Below are positions 25,822 to 34,798 of a stretch of DNA of 64,000 bases, in pieces. Where the stretch lies: the NCBI RefSeq assembly GCF_001742165.1, contig NZ_CP016442.1:558001-622000 (forward strand), written 5' to 3'. The translations under genes were made by a program, and so were the position numbers. Within the stretch, counting starts at the first letter, position 1. Each line of letters opens with the position of its first letter. This stretch comes from Burkholderia stabilis. GTDB lineage: Bacteria; Pseudomonadota; Gammaproteobacteria; Burkholderiales; Burkholderiaceae. The notes beneath the pieces are model-generated. The model made no database searches. It saw nothing but the letters and a program-made list of their open reading frames with translations, and was not told where the DNA came from.

Positions 25822-27177
25822 TCAGGCGTGGGCGGCGACGTGCGCGCGGCTCACGCGGCGCAGGTAGAACGCGAGTCCGGCGCCCGCGAGCATCAGGCTG
25901 ATCGTGTTCGCGAACCAGAAGCCGCGTGCGCCGGTCAGCCACGCGGGCGCGATGCCGCCGACGTCGAAGCCGAGCACGTAGCCGCCGCTGAGGCCGACGC
26001 CCCACAGCGCGACCGCGTAGATCACGGTCGGCACGACCGCGACCTTGTACGCGCGCAGCACGAACGCCGACGTGACCTGCAGCGCATCGAAGCAGTGGTA
26101 GCACGCGACGATCGCGACCAGCGGCATCGCAGCTGCCGCGACGGCCGGGTTCGGCGTGTAGCCGCTGATGATCAGCGGGCGCAGCGCAAAGATGAGCACG
26201 GCATAGGTGGCCGCGATCCCGCACGCGAAGATCACGCTGTGCCGGCCGAGCAGCCGCGCTTCTTCGGGGCGCCCGGCGCCGAGCGCGCGCGCGACGAGCG
26301 TCGACGCGGCTACGCCGATCGACAGCGGCGTCATGTACAGCACCGCGCCGATGTTGCCGGCGATCTGGTGGCCGGCGAGCGTCGTCGTGCCGAACTGCGC
26401 GATGAACAGCGCCATACAGGTGTACGACGTGACTTCGATCAGGTACGACAGGCCCATCGGCACGCCGAGTTTCAGGATCGCCTTCTGGCGTTCCCAGACC
26501 GGCCAGCAAAAGCGCGAGAAGATCGCGAGCGGCGCGAACACGTCGAGCTTCGCGAGCAGCGTGTAGCCGATCAGCGCGAGCGCCCAGTTGATCAGCGTGC
26601 TCGCGAGCCCGCAGCCCGGGCCGCCGAGCGCCGGCACGCCGAAGCCGCCGAAGATGAACCACACGTTGAGCGGAAACTTGAGCAGCAGCGCGCCGATCTG
26701 CAGGATCATCGCGAGACGCGGCTTGCCGGCGGCGTTGGTCAGTGCGTTGTAGATGCGAAAGACGAGGCTGGCGGGCAGCCCGTACGACAGGATGCGCAGG
26801 TAGTCGACGGTGCGATCGTGCAGCGCGGCGGGCGCGTGTGCGACGCGCAGCAACGGCTCCGGGAAATGCAGCAGCAGGAAGCCGGGCACCGCGAGCAGCA
26901 GCGCGAGCCACAGCGCCTGGCGCACTTCCTCGCCGATCTCGGCGTAGCGCCGCGCGCCGTACAGCTGCCCGGTGATCGGCTGCAGCGCGGACAGGATGCC
27001 CGTCAGGCCGATATAGATCGACACGTAGATCGACGAGCCGAGCCCGAGCGCGGCAAGATCGACGGCCGAGTAGCGGCCGACCATCGCGGTGTCGATCACG
27101 CCGAACGCGATGATCGCGAGCTGGCCGACGAGCACCGGCCACGCGAGACCGACGATCCGGCGGATGTCGCCGAGCAT
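25822..27177 (-). CDS. MATE-family multidrug/Na+ antiporter (NorM-like)
   Basis: A 451-residue membrane protein with 12 predicted helices in two MatE repeats. Typical stretches are AWPVLVGQLAIIAFGVIDTA, GLTGILSALQPITGQLYGA at the end of the first bundle, and VPMGLSYLIEVTSYTCMALF opening the second. MATE proteins export cationic drugs or lipids using Na+ or H+ gradients. Its ATG lies two bases after the stop of the upstream GT-C-like gene, so the two are translationally coupled. That partnership could point to a lipid-linked or cell envelope substrate, but nothing in the sequence proves it. Confidence 0.88.
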   Translation of the reverse strand: MLGDIRRIVGLAWPVLVGQLAIIAFGVIDTAMVGRYSAVDLAALGLGSSIYVSIYIGLTGILSALQPITGQLYGARRYAEIGEEVRQALWLALLLAVPGFLLLHFPEPLLRVAHAPAALHDRTVDYLRILSYGLPASLVFRIYNALTNAAGKPRLAMILQIGALLLKFPLNVWFIFGGFGVPALGGPGCGLASTLINWALALIGYTLLAKLDVFAPLAIFSRFCWPVWERQKAILKLGVPMGLSYLIEVTSYTCMALFIAQFGTTTLAGHQIAGNIGAVLYMTPLSIGVAASTLVARALGAGRPEEARLLGRHSVIFACGIAATYAVLIFALRPLIISGYTPNPAVAAAAMPLVAIVACYHCFDALQVTSAFVLRAYKVAVVPTVIYAVALWGVGLSGGYVLGFDVGGIAPAWLTGARGFWFANTISLMLAGAGLAFYLRRVSRAHVAAHA

Positions 27178-27179
27178 CG

Positions 27180-28937
27180 TCAATCGGCTGCCTGGCGGCG
27201 CGGCGGACGCCGCTTGACGGGCGTCTTCGGCCGCTCGATGCGCTCGTACAGACGGAAGCGTTCGTCGCGGTCCGCGGCGCGGCGGCCTTCCCACACGAGA
27301 CGCCACACGTATTGCGACATCGCGCTCGGCTCGCCGAAGTCCGCGCGGTCCTGACGCAGGATCACGTCGCAGTCGCCGGAGAAATCGAAGTGCATGTTGC
27401 CGAAATACGCGAAGGTCGCGATCTGCGCATCGCCGAGCCGCACCGGCGAGATGCACTCGTAGTCGGACGGCAGGTGCGTGGCGATCTGCTGCGCGACATC
27501 GCGATAGGTCCGGCCATAGTTGACGATCGGCAGCCACAGCGTCATCAGCAGCACCCACATCAGCGTGGTGCCCGCGCCCGACAGCACCACGCTGCGCCAC
27601 AGCACCTTCGGCTGCCGCGAGATGCGCCAGCGCACGAGCACGCACCAGCACACGGTGACGATCACCGCGCAGATGAACGACAGGATCTTGAAATGCGGCT
27701 CGTAGCCGGGCACGAGGCGCGCGAGGTTGCGCGCGAGCGGGTGCGGGAAACCGGTGAGCGACGCGAGCCAGACGAGCCACACGAAGGTGCCGAGGATCGT
27801 GAAGCTCAGCACCGCGAACCAGTCGATCGCGTTGATCGCGCCGCGCTTGAGGGTCGGCAGCGCGAACGTGGCGAGCACCGCGAGCGGCGCCATCAGCAGC
27901 ATGTACATACGGTTCGACTGCTGGCTCTGCAGGATCACGAGCGCGACGAGCGGCACGGCGACCGACAGCGGAATCGCGATGTGCGCGCGGCGGCGCATGC
28001 CGGCCCAGCTCCACCATGCCCAGATCGCGAGCGGCCACGCGGGCCACGTGAACAGCGGCAGGTTCTTCGCCGCGTACCCGAGCACGGCGGTCGGCGGGCC
28101 CGAAAAGCGCATCAGGCTGCCGTGGATCCACTGGTTGAAGAACCATGCGGCATCGTCCGGCGCCGCGACGAACGCGGCGATCGGCCACAGCGCAAAAATT
28201 GCGACCGCGAGCGGCACGCCGACCAGCGGCAGGCGCAGGTTGCGCATCTCGGGCGTGACGAGCCACAGCGCGGCCGTGCCGGCGAGCAGCGCGACGACGA
28301 GCACGGGGTTGCCGGACAGCGCGACGAGGCCGATCGCGACGCCCCACCACAGCGCACCCTGCATCGGCTTGTCGATGCCGCGCACGATCCCGTAGACGAG
28401 CATCGCGATCCACGCGAACTGCGCGAGCTGCGGGGTCGTTTCGTGCCCGCGTTCCGCGAGGCCGAAGCATGCGACGAGGACCAGCAGCGCGCCGTCGGCG
28501 AGCGTGCGGCCGTAGTCGCGCGGCTCGGGTTCGCCGCCGAATGCGTACTTGAACGGCTGGACTTCGGCGCGCCGGCCGAGCAGGTAGGCGGCATACCAGA
28601 CGAACGCGCACGCGACGCAGAACAGCACGCCGGTATCGACGCGCGATGCGTTGCTCGCATCGACCCACGGGTCGAGGCCGCGGATCGACAGCGCGCCGAG
28701 CCAGTAGCCGAGCGGCCCGTCGGTCGTGATGAACTTGCCGACGAGATTCGGCAGCAGCCAGTCGTGCCAGCCGCCCTTGGCCATCGTCCACATTACGCCG
28801 AAGCCCGCGGCGTCCTCGTTCTTCCACGGGTCACGGCCGAACAGGCCGAACGCCGCGTAGACGAAGCAGAGCGTGAGCAGCAGCCAGCGCGGCAGCGCGC
28901 GCGTGGCGGAGGCGGTGAGACGGACGACAGGCTTCAT
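27180..28937 (-). CDS. GT-C-like polytopic membrane protein (ArnT/GT39-like, function unknown)
   Basis: A 585-residue protein with about 12 membrane helices. The N-terminal loop after helix 1 has GRDPWKNEDAAGFGVMWTMA then GKFITTDGPLGYWLGA, the pattern of ArnT/PMT-type glycosyltransferases where an acidic pair sits in the first periplasmic loop. The end is basic (RPKTPVKRRPPRRQ). I start at the ATG at 28937; the frame is open 75 bp further up but that stretch is basic with no ribosome site, and 28937 itself has only a weak one. Substrate and acceptor are unknown. Coupling to a MATE transporter gene is unusual for such an enzyme. Confidence 0.65.
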   Translation of the reverse strand: MKPVVRLTASATRALPRWLLLTLCFVYAAFGLFGRDPWKNEDAAGFGVMWTMAKGGWHDWLLPNLVGKFITTDGPLGYWLGALSIRGLDPWVDASNASRVDTGVLFCVACAFVWYAAYLLGRRAEVQPFKYAFGGEPEPRDYGRTLADGALLVLVACFGLAERGHETTPQLAQFAWIAMLVYGIVRGIDKPMQGALWWGVAIGLVALSGNPVLVVALLAGTAALWLVTPEMRNLRLPLVGVPLAVAIFALWPIAAFVAAPDDAAWFFNQWIHGSLMRFSGPPTAVLGYAAKNLPLFTWPAWPLAIWAWWSWAGMRRRAHIAIPLSVAVPLVALVILQSQQSNRMYMLLMAPLAVLATFALPTLKRGAINAIDWFAVLSFTILGTFVWLVWLASLTGFPHPLARNLARLVPGYEPHFKILSFICAVIVTVCWCVLVRWRISRQPKVLWRSVVLSGAGTTLMWVLLMTLWLPIVNYGRTYRDVAQQIATHLPSDYECISPVRLGDAQIATFAYFGNMHFDFSGDCDVILRQDRADFGEPSAMSQYVWRLVWEGRRAADRDERFRLYERIERPKTPVKRRPPRRQAAD

Positions 28938-29084
28938 GCAGATGAGCGATTTGTTATTGGCGGGCGACCGGCGCGGTCGCGCGTGCCCGAGCCGGTTTCG
29001 AGCATCCGGCATTGTAGACGCGCCGGCAGTTGCGCGTCAGGTCGATGCCCGGGCGCCGGCCGGCTTGCGAGCGAGCAGAGACGA

Positions 29085-29110
29085 AAAAGGGCAGCCTGGG
29101 CTGCCCTTTT
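29085..29110 (-). terminator. Intrinsic terminator of rpmE2
   Basis: AAAAGGGCAGCC and GGCTGCCCTTTT are perfect 12-base arms. Read on the minus strand the stem ends in TTTTTC, a proper U-tract, 43 bases after the rpmE2 stop. It also has a T-run on the plus strand, though no plus-strand gene needs it. Confidence 0.85.
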
Positions 29111-29153
29111 GTGCGACACCGGTGCGTTGCAACCACCGGATGCGAAGCGAAGC

Positions 29154-29414
29154 TTACTTCGCCTTGCCGCTGGCGCGTACGCCGAACTTGTTCTTGAACT
29201 TCTCGACACGGCCTGCCGTGTCCATGATCTTTTGCTGACCCGTGTAGAACGAGTGCGATTCCGACGACACTTCGATCTTGGCGAGCGGGTAGGTCTTGCC
29301 GTCGAGTTCGATGTTTTCGCGCGTCTGGATCGTCGAGCGCGTGATGAACTTGAAGCCGTTCGACATGTCTTGGAAGACGACTTCGCGGTAATTCGGGTGG
29401 ATGCCTTCTTTCAT
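29154..29414 (-). CDS. rpmE2: 50S ribosomal protein bL31 type B
   Basis: An 86-residue ribosomal protein: [19 protein letters not shown], then [20 protein letters not shown], the bL31 signature [21 protein letters not shown], and a basic tail. It has no cysteine at all, so it is the zinc-free (type B) form, which replaces the zinc-binding form under zinc shortage in species that carry both. Transcribed alone, with a terminator downstream and a possible -10 (CATAAT, 29536-29541 on the minus strand) about 120 bases upstream, leaving a leader long enough for regulation. Confidence 0.95.
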   Translation of the reverse strand: MKEGIHPNYREVVFQDMSNGFKFITRSTIQTRENIELDGKTYPLAKIEVSSESHSFYTGQQKIMDTAGRVEKFKNKFGVRASGKAK

Positions 29415-29535
29415 GGTCTTTCCTTGGTGTTAGCGGTAGCCAACCCGCCGCTTGCCGTGCCGGACCGCGCGAATCGCGCATACCAGACGACGCCAAGCCC
29501 GGCGCGAGCCACTTGCCTAAGGTCGAAAAACGGCG

Positions 29536-29541
29536 ATTATG
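29536..29541 (-). promoter_or_regulatory. Candidate -10 element of rpmE2
   Basis: On the minus strand GGCATAATCG contains CATAAT (5 of 6 matches to the sigma-70 -10), 122 bases upstream of the rpmE2 start. The -35 (TTCGTC at 18-bp spacing) is weak. Confidence 0.4.
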
Positions 29542-29571
29542 CCAGAAAATCAGATGGTTGACGAATAATTT

Positions 29572-30405
29572 TCACGGCGCGTCGAGCGCGCCGGTGCCCG
29601 CCGGATCCTGCCGGTAGTAGCGGGCGAGCAGCCGGTACAGCTCCGGAAATTCGGACTCGAACGCTTTCGGTCGGACGAACAGCGCTTCGCTGCACACCGC
29701 GAAGAATTCCGACGGGTGATCGGCCGCATACGGGTCGATCAGCGATTCCCGCTCGAAGCGCGCCCACGCGCGGTCCGGCACCGCGTCGACGCGTGCGCAG
29801 AACTGGTCGTACGCATGTTCGAACACGTCGGCCCACGCCTGCGCGTCGAGGTGTGGCGCGTGCCAGCGGCGAAATAGGGGCGGATAGCCGTCGGCCGCGC
29901 CGTTGACCATGTCGATCTTGTGCGCGAACTCGTGGATCACGACGTTGTATGCGTCGTGGCCGTCCGTCATCTGCGCGTCTTCCCAGGACAGAATCACGGG
30001 GCCGCCTTCCCATGCCTCGCCGCTTGCATCCTGCTCGACTTCGTGGACGACGCCATCCTCGTCCTGCACGGTCTTGCGGATCACGAATTCGCCCGGATAC
30101 ACGACGACGCCGACCCAGCCGTCGTACAGCGACAGGTCGAGATTCAGCACGGGCAGGCAGGCCTGCGCGGCGATCGCGACGATCATCGCGTCGGTCAGCT
30201 CGAGCCCGTGCGCGGTCGAAAACGATTTCTTCGCGACGAACAGGCTCGTCAGCTCGCGCAGCCGGCCGAGCGCGTCGGGCGGCAGCGCGTCGAGGAACGG
30301 CAGGCGCTCGACCGTTTCCTGCCACAGCGCGTCGGGGATCGGGTGGCTGCGCAGCGCGCGGTCGCGGCGGCGGTCGTCGAACCAGCGGGTCAGTTTCGAG
30401 AGCAT
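29572..30405 (-). CDS. mtfA: MtfA-like zinc metallopeptidase (M90 family)
   Basis: A 277-residue protein related to E. coli MtfA (DgsA/Mlc titration factor), a zinc aminopeptidase that binds the glucose repressor Mlc. The gluzincin motif HEFAHKID is at about 158-165. Other family segments are LPFLDALPPDALGRLRELTSLF, LYDGWVGVVVYPGEF and GPVILSWEDAQM. Whether an Mlc homolog exists in this organism cannot be seen here, so only the peptidase assignment is secure. It is separated by about 160 bp from rpmE2 and by 37 bp from the MFS gene, both on the same strand. Confidence 0.85.
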   Translation of the reverse strand: MLSKLTRWFDDRRRDRALRSHPIPDALWQETVERLPFLDALPPDALGRLRELTSLFVAKKSFSTAHGLELTDAMIVAIAAQACLPVLNLDLSLYDGWVGVVVYPGEFVIRKTVQDEDGVVHEVEQDASGEAWEGGPVILSWEDAQMTDGHDAYNVVIHEFAHKIDMVNGAADGYPPLFRRWHAPHLDAQAWADVFEHAYDQFCARVDAVPDRAWARFERESLIDPYAADHPSEFFAVCSEALFVRPKAFESEFPELYRLLARYYRQDPAGTGALDAP

Positions 30406-30442
30406 GGAGGCGGCGGCGGAAATCCAAAGCCTGTCTTTTAAC

Positions 30443-31999
30443 TCAATCGATCTCTTTTTGCCATGCTGCGAAGAGGCCGCCGACCAGCGCGACCCCCGCC
30501 AGGAAGTAGAAGCCGTCGAGCGACGCGAGGAACGACGCCTGTTGCGCGACCATCCGCGCGATCGACGCGATCGCCAGGCCGTGCGCCTCGTTCAGTGCGT
30601 GGCCGGCCGCCGCATAGCTGCGCGTGAGGGTGTCGACGGTCTGCTGGAACAGCGGGTCGAACACGTTCGCGCGCTCGACCAGCCGCGTCTGGTGCACGGC
30701 CACCCGGTGCTGCTCGACGATGATCACCGACGACGTCGCGAATGAGATCGTCAGTTGCCGCACAATGTTTTTCAGCCGGTAGCCGTGGGTGTATTCGTCG
30801 ATCGCGAAGATCCGGAACGTCAGGTTGGCCACCGGCAGCACGATGAAGAGCAGCAGCAGCCCGCGCAGCAGCAGCGGGACGATCAGCGCGGCTTCGCCGA
30901 CTTGCGGCGTCATGCGCGTCATCCACAGTGCGGCCACGATGGCGATCGCGAACCCCGGCACGACGAACCATTTCTTGTGCGTGACGAATTTCGCGTAGCG
31001 CAGGTACGCGAACAGCGCGGTGGCCGAAATCAGCGACATCGTGCCCACCAGGCGCCCGGCGTTCTCGACCGGATAACCGAGCCCGCCTTCGAGAAAACGC
31101 GATGTCAGGTAACTGAAACCCGTCGTCTCGTAGTAATAGAACATGTAGAGCAGCAGCCCGACCTGGAACGTCCGCTCGCGAAACGCGTGCAGCCGCACGA
31201 GCGGCGTCGGATGATGCCACTGGTGATACGCGAACCACGCGAGCGCGCCGATTCCCGCGATCGTCAGCAGGATCAGCATCGGCGAGCCGCTGTAGAGCTG
31301 GTAATGCACCTGCTGCAGCACGATCTGCAGCGCGCCTTGCGCGAGCGCGAACACCACGTACGGCCAGAAATGACCGGAGCCGCGCGCGTCGTCGGGCGTC
31401 CGGCCCGAATCGGGCAGCGTGAGCAGCGCGAGGATCGCGAACGCGATGCCGGCGGGCGCCGTGCACGCGAACAGCGCGCGCCATGTCGAATGCGCGACGA
31501 GCAGCCCGCCGACGATCGGCGCGAGCGCGCTGCCGAGCAGGATCATGACGAGGAACGCGCGCGTCGCGGGCGGCCGCTCCTGCGGCTTGAAACTGATCTG
31601 GATCAGGATCCGGCACGCGCCCATCATCGGGCCGATGAAATAGCCCTGGAAACCGCGCGCGAACGCGAGTTCCAGCGACGTATCGGCGAGCGCGGCCGCG
31701 ATCGCGCCGAACGAGAACATCAGCATGCAGCCGGCGACATAGCGGCGATGCCCGAGCCGGTCGACCCACCATTGCTGCTGCAGGATGCCGAGCACGGCCG
31801 TGACCGCGTACGCGCTCGACGACCACACGAGTTCGTCGGGCGACGCGTTGATGCCGCCCGCGATATAGCTTGCGAAGAACGAGAAGATCGCGTTGTCGAA
31901 GTAGTCGATGCCGGTGACGAGCGCGAGCGCCCACGGGAACAGGTCCGCACGCAGGTTCGCGCGGCTCCACAGCGGCGATCGGCCGGATGCCGCGTTCAT
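30443..31999 (-). CDS. MFS efflux transporter (DHA2/EmrB-like)
   Basis: A 518-residue transporter with about 14 predicted helices. After the first helix (FPWALALVTGIDYFDNAIFS) come ASPDELVWSSSAYAVTAVLG and the conserved cytoplasmic loop WWVDRLGHRRYVAG. The long periplasmic segment near the end (NVFDPLFQQTVDTLTRSYAA) is seen in EmrB/DHA2-type proton antiporters. Its ATG overlaps the stop of the upstream MerR gene (ATGA), so regulator and pump are one transcriptional unit. The substrate is unknown; no EmrA-like adaptor is adjacent. Confidence 0.85.
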   Translation of the reverse strand: MNAASGRSPLWSRANLRADLFPWALALVTGIDYFDNAIFSFFASYIAGGINASPDELVWSSSAYAVTAVLGILQQQWWVDRLGHRRYVAGCMLMFSFGAIAAALADTSLELAFARGFQGYFIGPMMGACRILIQISFKPQERPPATRAFLVMILLGSALAPIVGGLLVAHSTWRALFACTAPAGIAFAILALLTLPDSGRTPDDARGSGHFWPYVVFALAQGALQIVLQQVHYQLYSGSPMLILLTIAGIGALAWFAYHQWHHPTPLVRLHAFRERTFQVGLLLYMFYYYETTGFSYLTSRFLEGGLGYPVENAGRLVGTMSLISATALFAYLRYAKFVTHKKWFVVPGFAIAIVAALWMTRMTPQVGEAALIVPLLLRGLLLLFIVLPVANLTFRIFAIDEYTHGYRLKNIVRQLTISFATSSVIIVEQHRVAVHQTRLVERANVFDPLFQQTVDTLTRSYAAAGHALNEAHGLAIASIARMVAQQASFLASLDGFYFLAGVALVGGLFAAWQKEID

Positions 32000-32496
32000 T
32001 CGCGATCCTTGCGCGTGCGTCGCGTGCCGGCTTCGGCCTGCCGCTGCGCGATCAGCGCATCGGGATTTTCGCCGGCGAGGCGCCGCTCGACGTACTCGAT
32101 GTCGTGCTGCAGTTCCTTGCGCAGCGCGACGGCTTCCTTCAGTTCGCGCTGGACGGCCGCGATCCGCCGGTCGAGCGTGCCGATCTGCTCGGCGAGGCCG
32201 GTGCGGATGTCGCGCAACGACGCATCCGAATAGCGGCGCCGGCCGTCGCCCGTTTCTTCCAGCGGACGCTTCAGCATTTCGGTGATGCCGTGCAGCGAGA
32301 AGCCGAGCGCGCGCAACCGCAGGATGCGCGCGAAGCGCTCGAGGTCGGCTTCGTCGTAGAGGCGGTAGCGGCCTTCGCTGCGCGATGGCGTGACGAGTCC
32401 GCGCTCTTCGTAATACTTCAGCGTGCGCGGCGTGACGCCGAGCCGCGACGCGGCGTCGCTCACGGTCAGCAACGGTTTGGGGGCGTCGTTCGGCAT
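31996..32496 (-). CDS. MerR-family regulator of the adjacent MFS pump
   Basis: A 166-residue regulator: winged helix at about 9-78 (LLTVSDAASRLGVTPRTLKY, YEERGLVTPSRSEGRYRLYD), then a dimerising coiled coil (about 95-140) and a basic end (GTRRTRKDRE). No cysteines, so it likely senses an organic ligand rather than a metal. It overlaps the MFS gene by 4 bp. The promoter upstream has the MerR hallmark 19-bp spacer with a near-perfect dyad, supporting autoregulation and drug- or metabolite-inducible expression of the pump. Confidence 0.87.
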   Translation of the reverse strand: MPNDAPKPLLTVSDAASRLGVTPRTLKYYEERGLVTPSRSEGRYRLYDEADLERFARILRLRALGFSLHGITEMLKRPLEETGDGRRRYSDASLRDIRTGLAEQIGTLDRRIAAVQRELKEAVALRKELQHDIEYVERRLAGENPDALIAQRQAEAGTRRTRKDRE

Positions 32497-32531
32497 CGGC
32501 GGGCGGGGGATTCGGTCAGTGCAATGACGCG

Positions 32532-32565
32532 ATTATAGATCAACCTGTACGTTCACGTTCAGGTT
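32532..32565 (-). promoter_or_regulatory. MerR-type promoter/operator for the merR-MFS operon
   Basis: On the minus strand CTGAAC (32562-32557), a 19-base spacer and a perfect TATAAT (32537-32532) form a MerR-style promoter. The dyad AACCTG-A-ACGT-GA-ACGT-A-CAGGTT (32565-32542) spans the -35 and the spacer and is palindromic except at four central or flanking positions. The regulator starts 36 bases beyond the -10. Confidence 0.8.
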
Positions 32566-32627
32566 GGGACGGAAAAACGGCCGTCGGCATGATGTGCGGG
32601 CGGCCGTTCGAATGCGGGCGAGGGCGA

Positions 32628-33890
32628 TCAGCCGCCGCGGCGCATCAGGTCGAAGAACTCGGAGTTGCTCTTCGTCTGGCGGATCTTGTCGAGCAGGAAT
32701 TCCATTGCCTCGACTTCGTCCATGTCGTGGATGAACTTGCGCAGCACCCAGATCTTCTGAAGGATCTCGGGCTTGATCAGCATTTCCTCGCGACGCGTGC
32801 CCGACTTGTTCAGGTTGATCGACGGATACACGCGCTTTTCCGCGAGACGGCGCTCGAGGTGCACTTCCATGTTGCCGGTGCCCTTGAACTCTTCGTAGAT
32901 CACGTCGTCCATGCGGCTGCCGGTTTCGATCAGCGCGGTGCCGATGATCGTCAGCGAACCGCCTTCCTCGATGTTGCGCGCCGCGCCGAAGAAGCGCTTC
33001 GGACGTTGCAGCGCGTTTGCGTCGACACCGCCCGTCAGCACCTTGCCCGATGCCGGGATCACGGTGTTGTATGCGCGTGCGAGACGCGTGATCGAGTCGA
33101 GCAGGATCACGACGTCGTGCTTCATTTCGACGAGGCGCTTGGCCTTCTCGATCACCATTTCGGCGACCTGGACGTGACGCGTGGCCGGTTCGTCGAACGT
33201 CGATGCGATCACTTCGCCGGCGACCGAGCGCTGCATTTCGGTCACTTCTTCAGGGCGCTCGTCGATCAGCAGCACGAACAGGATCACGTCCGGGTGGTTC
33301 TGCTTGATCGCGTGCGCGATGTGCTGGAGCATCACGGTCTTGCCCGACTTCGGCGATGCGACGAGCAGGCCGCGCTGGCCCTTGCCGATCGGCGCGATCA
33401 TGTCGATGATGCGGCCCGTGACGTTTTCCTCGCCGCGCATTTCGCGTTCGAGCGACAGCGGCTTGTTCGGGTGCAGCGGCGTGAGGTTCTCGAACATGAT
33501 CTTGTGTTTCGAGGCCTCGGGCGGCTGCCCGTTGACTTTGTCGACCTTCACCAGCGCGAAGTAGCGCTCGCCGTCCTTCGGCGTGCGGACTTCACCTTCG
33601 ATGGTGTCGCCGGTGTGCAGGTTGAAGCGGCGGATCTGCGACGGGCTGATATAGATGTCGTCGGTGCTCGCGAGGTACGACATTTCCGGCGAGCGCAGGA
33701 AGCCGAAGCCGTCCGGCAGCACTTCGAGCGTACCGTCGCCGAAGATCGTCTCTCCCGTCTTGGCGCGCTTTTTAAGAATGGCGAACATCAACTCCTGCTT
33801 GCGCAGGCGGTTCGCGTTTTCGATCTCGAGGCCATTGGCCATTTCGATCAGTTCGGAGACGTGCAGAGACTTGAGCTCGGATAAATGCAT
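32628..33890 (-). CDS. rho: Transcription termination factor Rho
   Basis: A 420-residue hexameric RNA helicase, matching the short (non-inserted) Rho of proteobacteria. N-terminal domain [20 protein letters not shown], the OB-fold RNA-binding site [20 protein letters not shown] (about 60-79), Walker [13 protein letters not shown] (174-185), [20 protein letters not shown] and the R-loop/secondary site near the C-terminus are all present. It is 194 bp downstream of trxA on the same strand, the usual trxA-rho order. The leader holds a TAGAAT hexamer and a small stem-loop, and Rho is generally autoregulated through its leader. Confidence 0.97.
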   Translation of the reverse strand: MHLSELKSLHVSELIEMANGLEIENANRLRKQELMFAILKKRAKTGETIFGDGTLEVLPDGFGFLRSPEMSYLASTDDIYISPSQIRRFNLHTGDTIEGEVRTPKDGERYFALVKVDKVNGQPPEASKHKIMFENLTPLHPNKPLSLEREMRGEENVTGRIIDMIAPIGKGQRGLLVASPKSGKTVMLQHIAHAIKQNHPDVILFVLLIDERPEEVTEMQRSVAGEVIASTFDEPATRHVQVAEMVIEKAKRLVEMKHDVVILLDSITRLARAYNTVIPASGKVLTGGVDANALQRPKRFFGAARNIEEGGSLTIIGTALIETGSRMDDVIYEEFKGTGNMEVHLERRLAEKRVYPSINLNKSGTRREEMLIKPEILQKIWVLRKFIHDMDEVEAMEFLLDKIRQTKSNSEFFDLMRRGG

Positions 33891-34040
33891 ACGGAGAACC
33901 CGCCAGGGAGGAGAAGCGACGAAAGAAATAAGGGAGGAGGGCGAGCGGAAGCGCTCAGAGACTTAAATGCGTCTTGTAGACGTTTTTTAATTCTAGCATA
34001 GGCCGATTCGCGCTTGAGCGGCCGATCGGCGGCTTGTCGA

Positions 34041-34070
34041 CGGACGTGTTGCCGGTTGACAACACGTCCG
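34041..34070 (-). terminator. Stem-loop between trxA and rho
   Basis: CGGACGTGTTG and CAACACGTCCG form a perfect 11-bp stem around an 8-base loop, starting 15 bases after the trxA stop. No U-tract follows on the minus strand, so it may be an mRNA-stabilising or attenuating structure rather than a classical terminator. Confidence 0.5.
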
Positions 34071-34084
34071 CGGAACTGCCGGTA

Positions 34085-34411
34085 TTACAGGTGGCTGTCC
34101 AGGAATGCGGTGAGCTGCGACTTCGACAGCGCGCCGACCTTCTGCGCGGCGGCCGCGCCGTTCTTGAACAGGATCAGCGTCGGGATGCCGCGCACGCCGA
34201 ACTTCGCGGGCGTCGCCTGGTTGTCGTCGACGTTGATCTTCGCGATCTGCAGCTTGTCGCCGTAGTCCTTCGCGACTTCGTCGAGGATCGAGGCGATCAT
34301 CTTGCACGGGCCGCACCATTCGGCCCAGAAATCGACGAGCACGGGCTTGTCGGACTTGACGACGTCCTGTTCGAACGATGCGTCGCTGATGTGTTTGATC
34401 TGTTCGCTCAT
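34085..34411 (-). CDS. trxA: Thioredoxin 1
   Basis: A 108-residue cytoplasmic thioredoxin with the active site [18 protein letters not shown] (Cys-Gly-Pro-Cys at about 33-36), the cis-proline region [14 protein letters not shown] (about 72-85) and the expected length with no signal peptide. It reduces ribonucleotide reductase, methionine sulfoxide reductases and other substrates. rho follows on the same strand after a strong stem-loop, so partial read-through may occur. Confidence 0.96.
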   Translation of the reverse strand: MSEQIKHISDASFEQDVVKSDKPVLVDFWAEWCGPCKMIASILDEVAKDYGDKLQIAKINVDDNQATPAKFGVRGIPTLILFKNGAAAAQKVGALSKSQLTAFLDSHL

Positions 34412-34798
34412 TGGGTCAATACCTCTTACGGTTCGGGGACTGCCTGCTTGCGCGTTGCAGCGTACCGGCCGCCATGGGCTGCCGATCGCTGCGGCAGGTC
34501 ACTCTGCTCCCCGGAAAGGAGGTGCGAAAGCGCTGCATGCCGCGGCTCGCGGGTCGTTCGGGCGTCATATTAGCCTAAATTGCTATCTGCTGCGGGCGGC
34601 GATAGTAGCCGCTTCGCGAGTAGGGGTACGACGCGACGTTCGACCGCCGTACCCAGGAGGTGGAGGTCGGCTCGTAAATTACAAGGGGGCGGGCACACGT
34701 GCGATTCGCACGGCCGGGCACGCGCCGGTTTGCTCGGCCTTTCGCATTGATGCGAACAAACGGTCGCATTCATCCTGAAGCGGTGATACAATTCGCCG
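34412..34798. other. Intergenic region upstream of trxA and 4.5S RNA
   Basis: This 387-bp gap between divergent trxA and ffs has no convincing gene. On the minus strand TAATAT (about 34568-34573) may be the trxA -10. Two hairpins are visible: GGGTACG/CGTACCC (about 34623-34651) and GTGCG-ATT-CGCAC (about 34698-34710). They resemble parts of a tRNA at first sight but no acceptor or anticodon arm can be built. Confidence 0.4.
34787..34792 (+). promoter_or_regulatory. -10 element of the 4.5S RNA gene
   Basis: TACAAT at 34787-34792 lies about 6 bases before the predicted 5' end of the SRP RNA. The -35 (TCGCAT at 17-bp spacing) is weak, as in several other promoters of this window. Confidence 0.6.

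Noticed and set aside
33970..33988. Plus-strand terminator in the rho leader
   Set aside because: CGTCT-TGT-AGACG-T6 looks like a terminator on the plus strand, but no plus-strand gene precedes it and the stem is only 5 bp.
34600..34720. Possible tRNA gene upstream of the 4.5S RNA
   Set aside because: Hairpins and a GATTCGC stretch look tRNA-like, but no T-arm consensus, anticodon arm or acceptor stem can be assembled.
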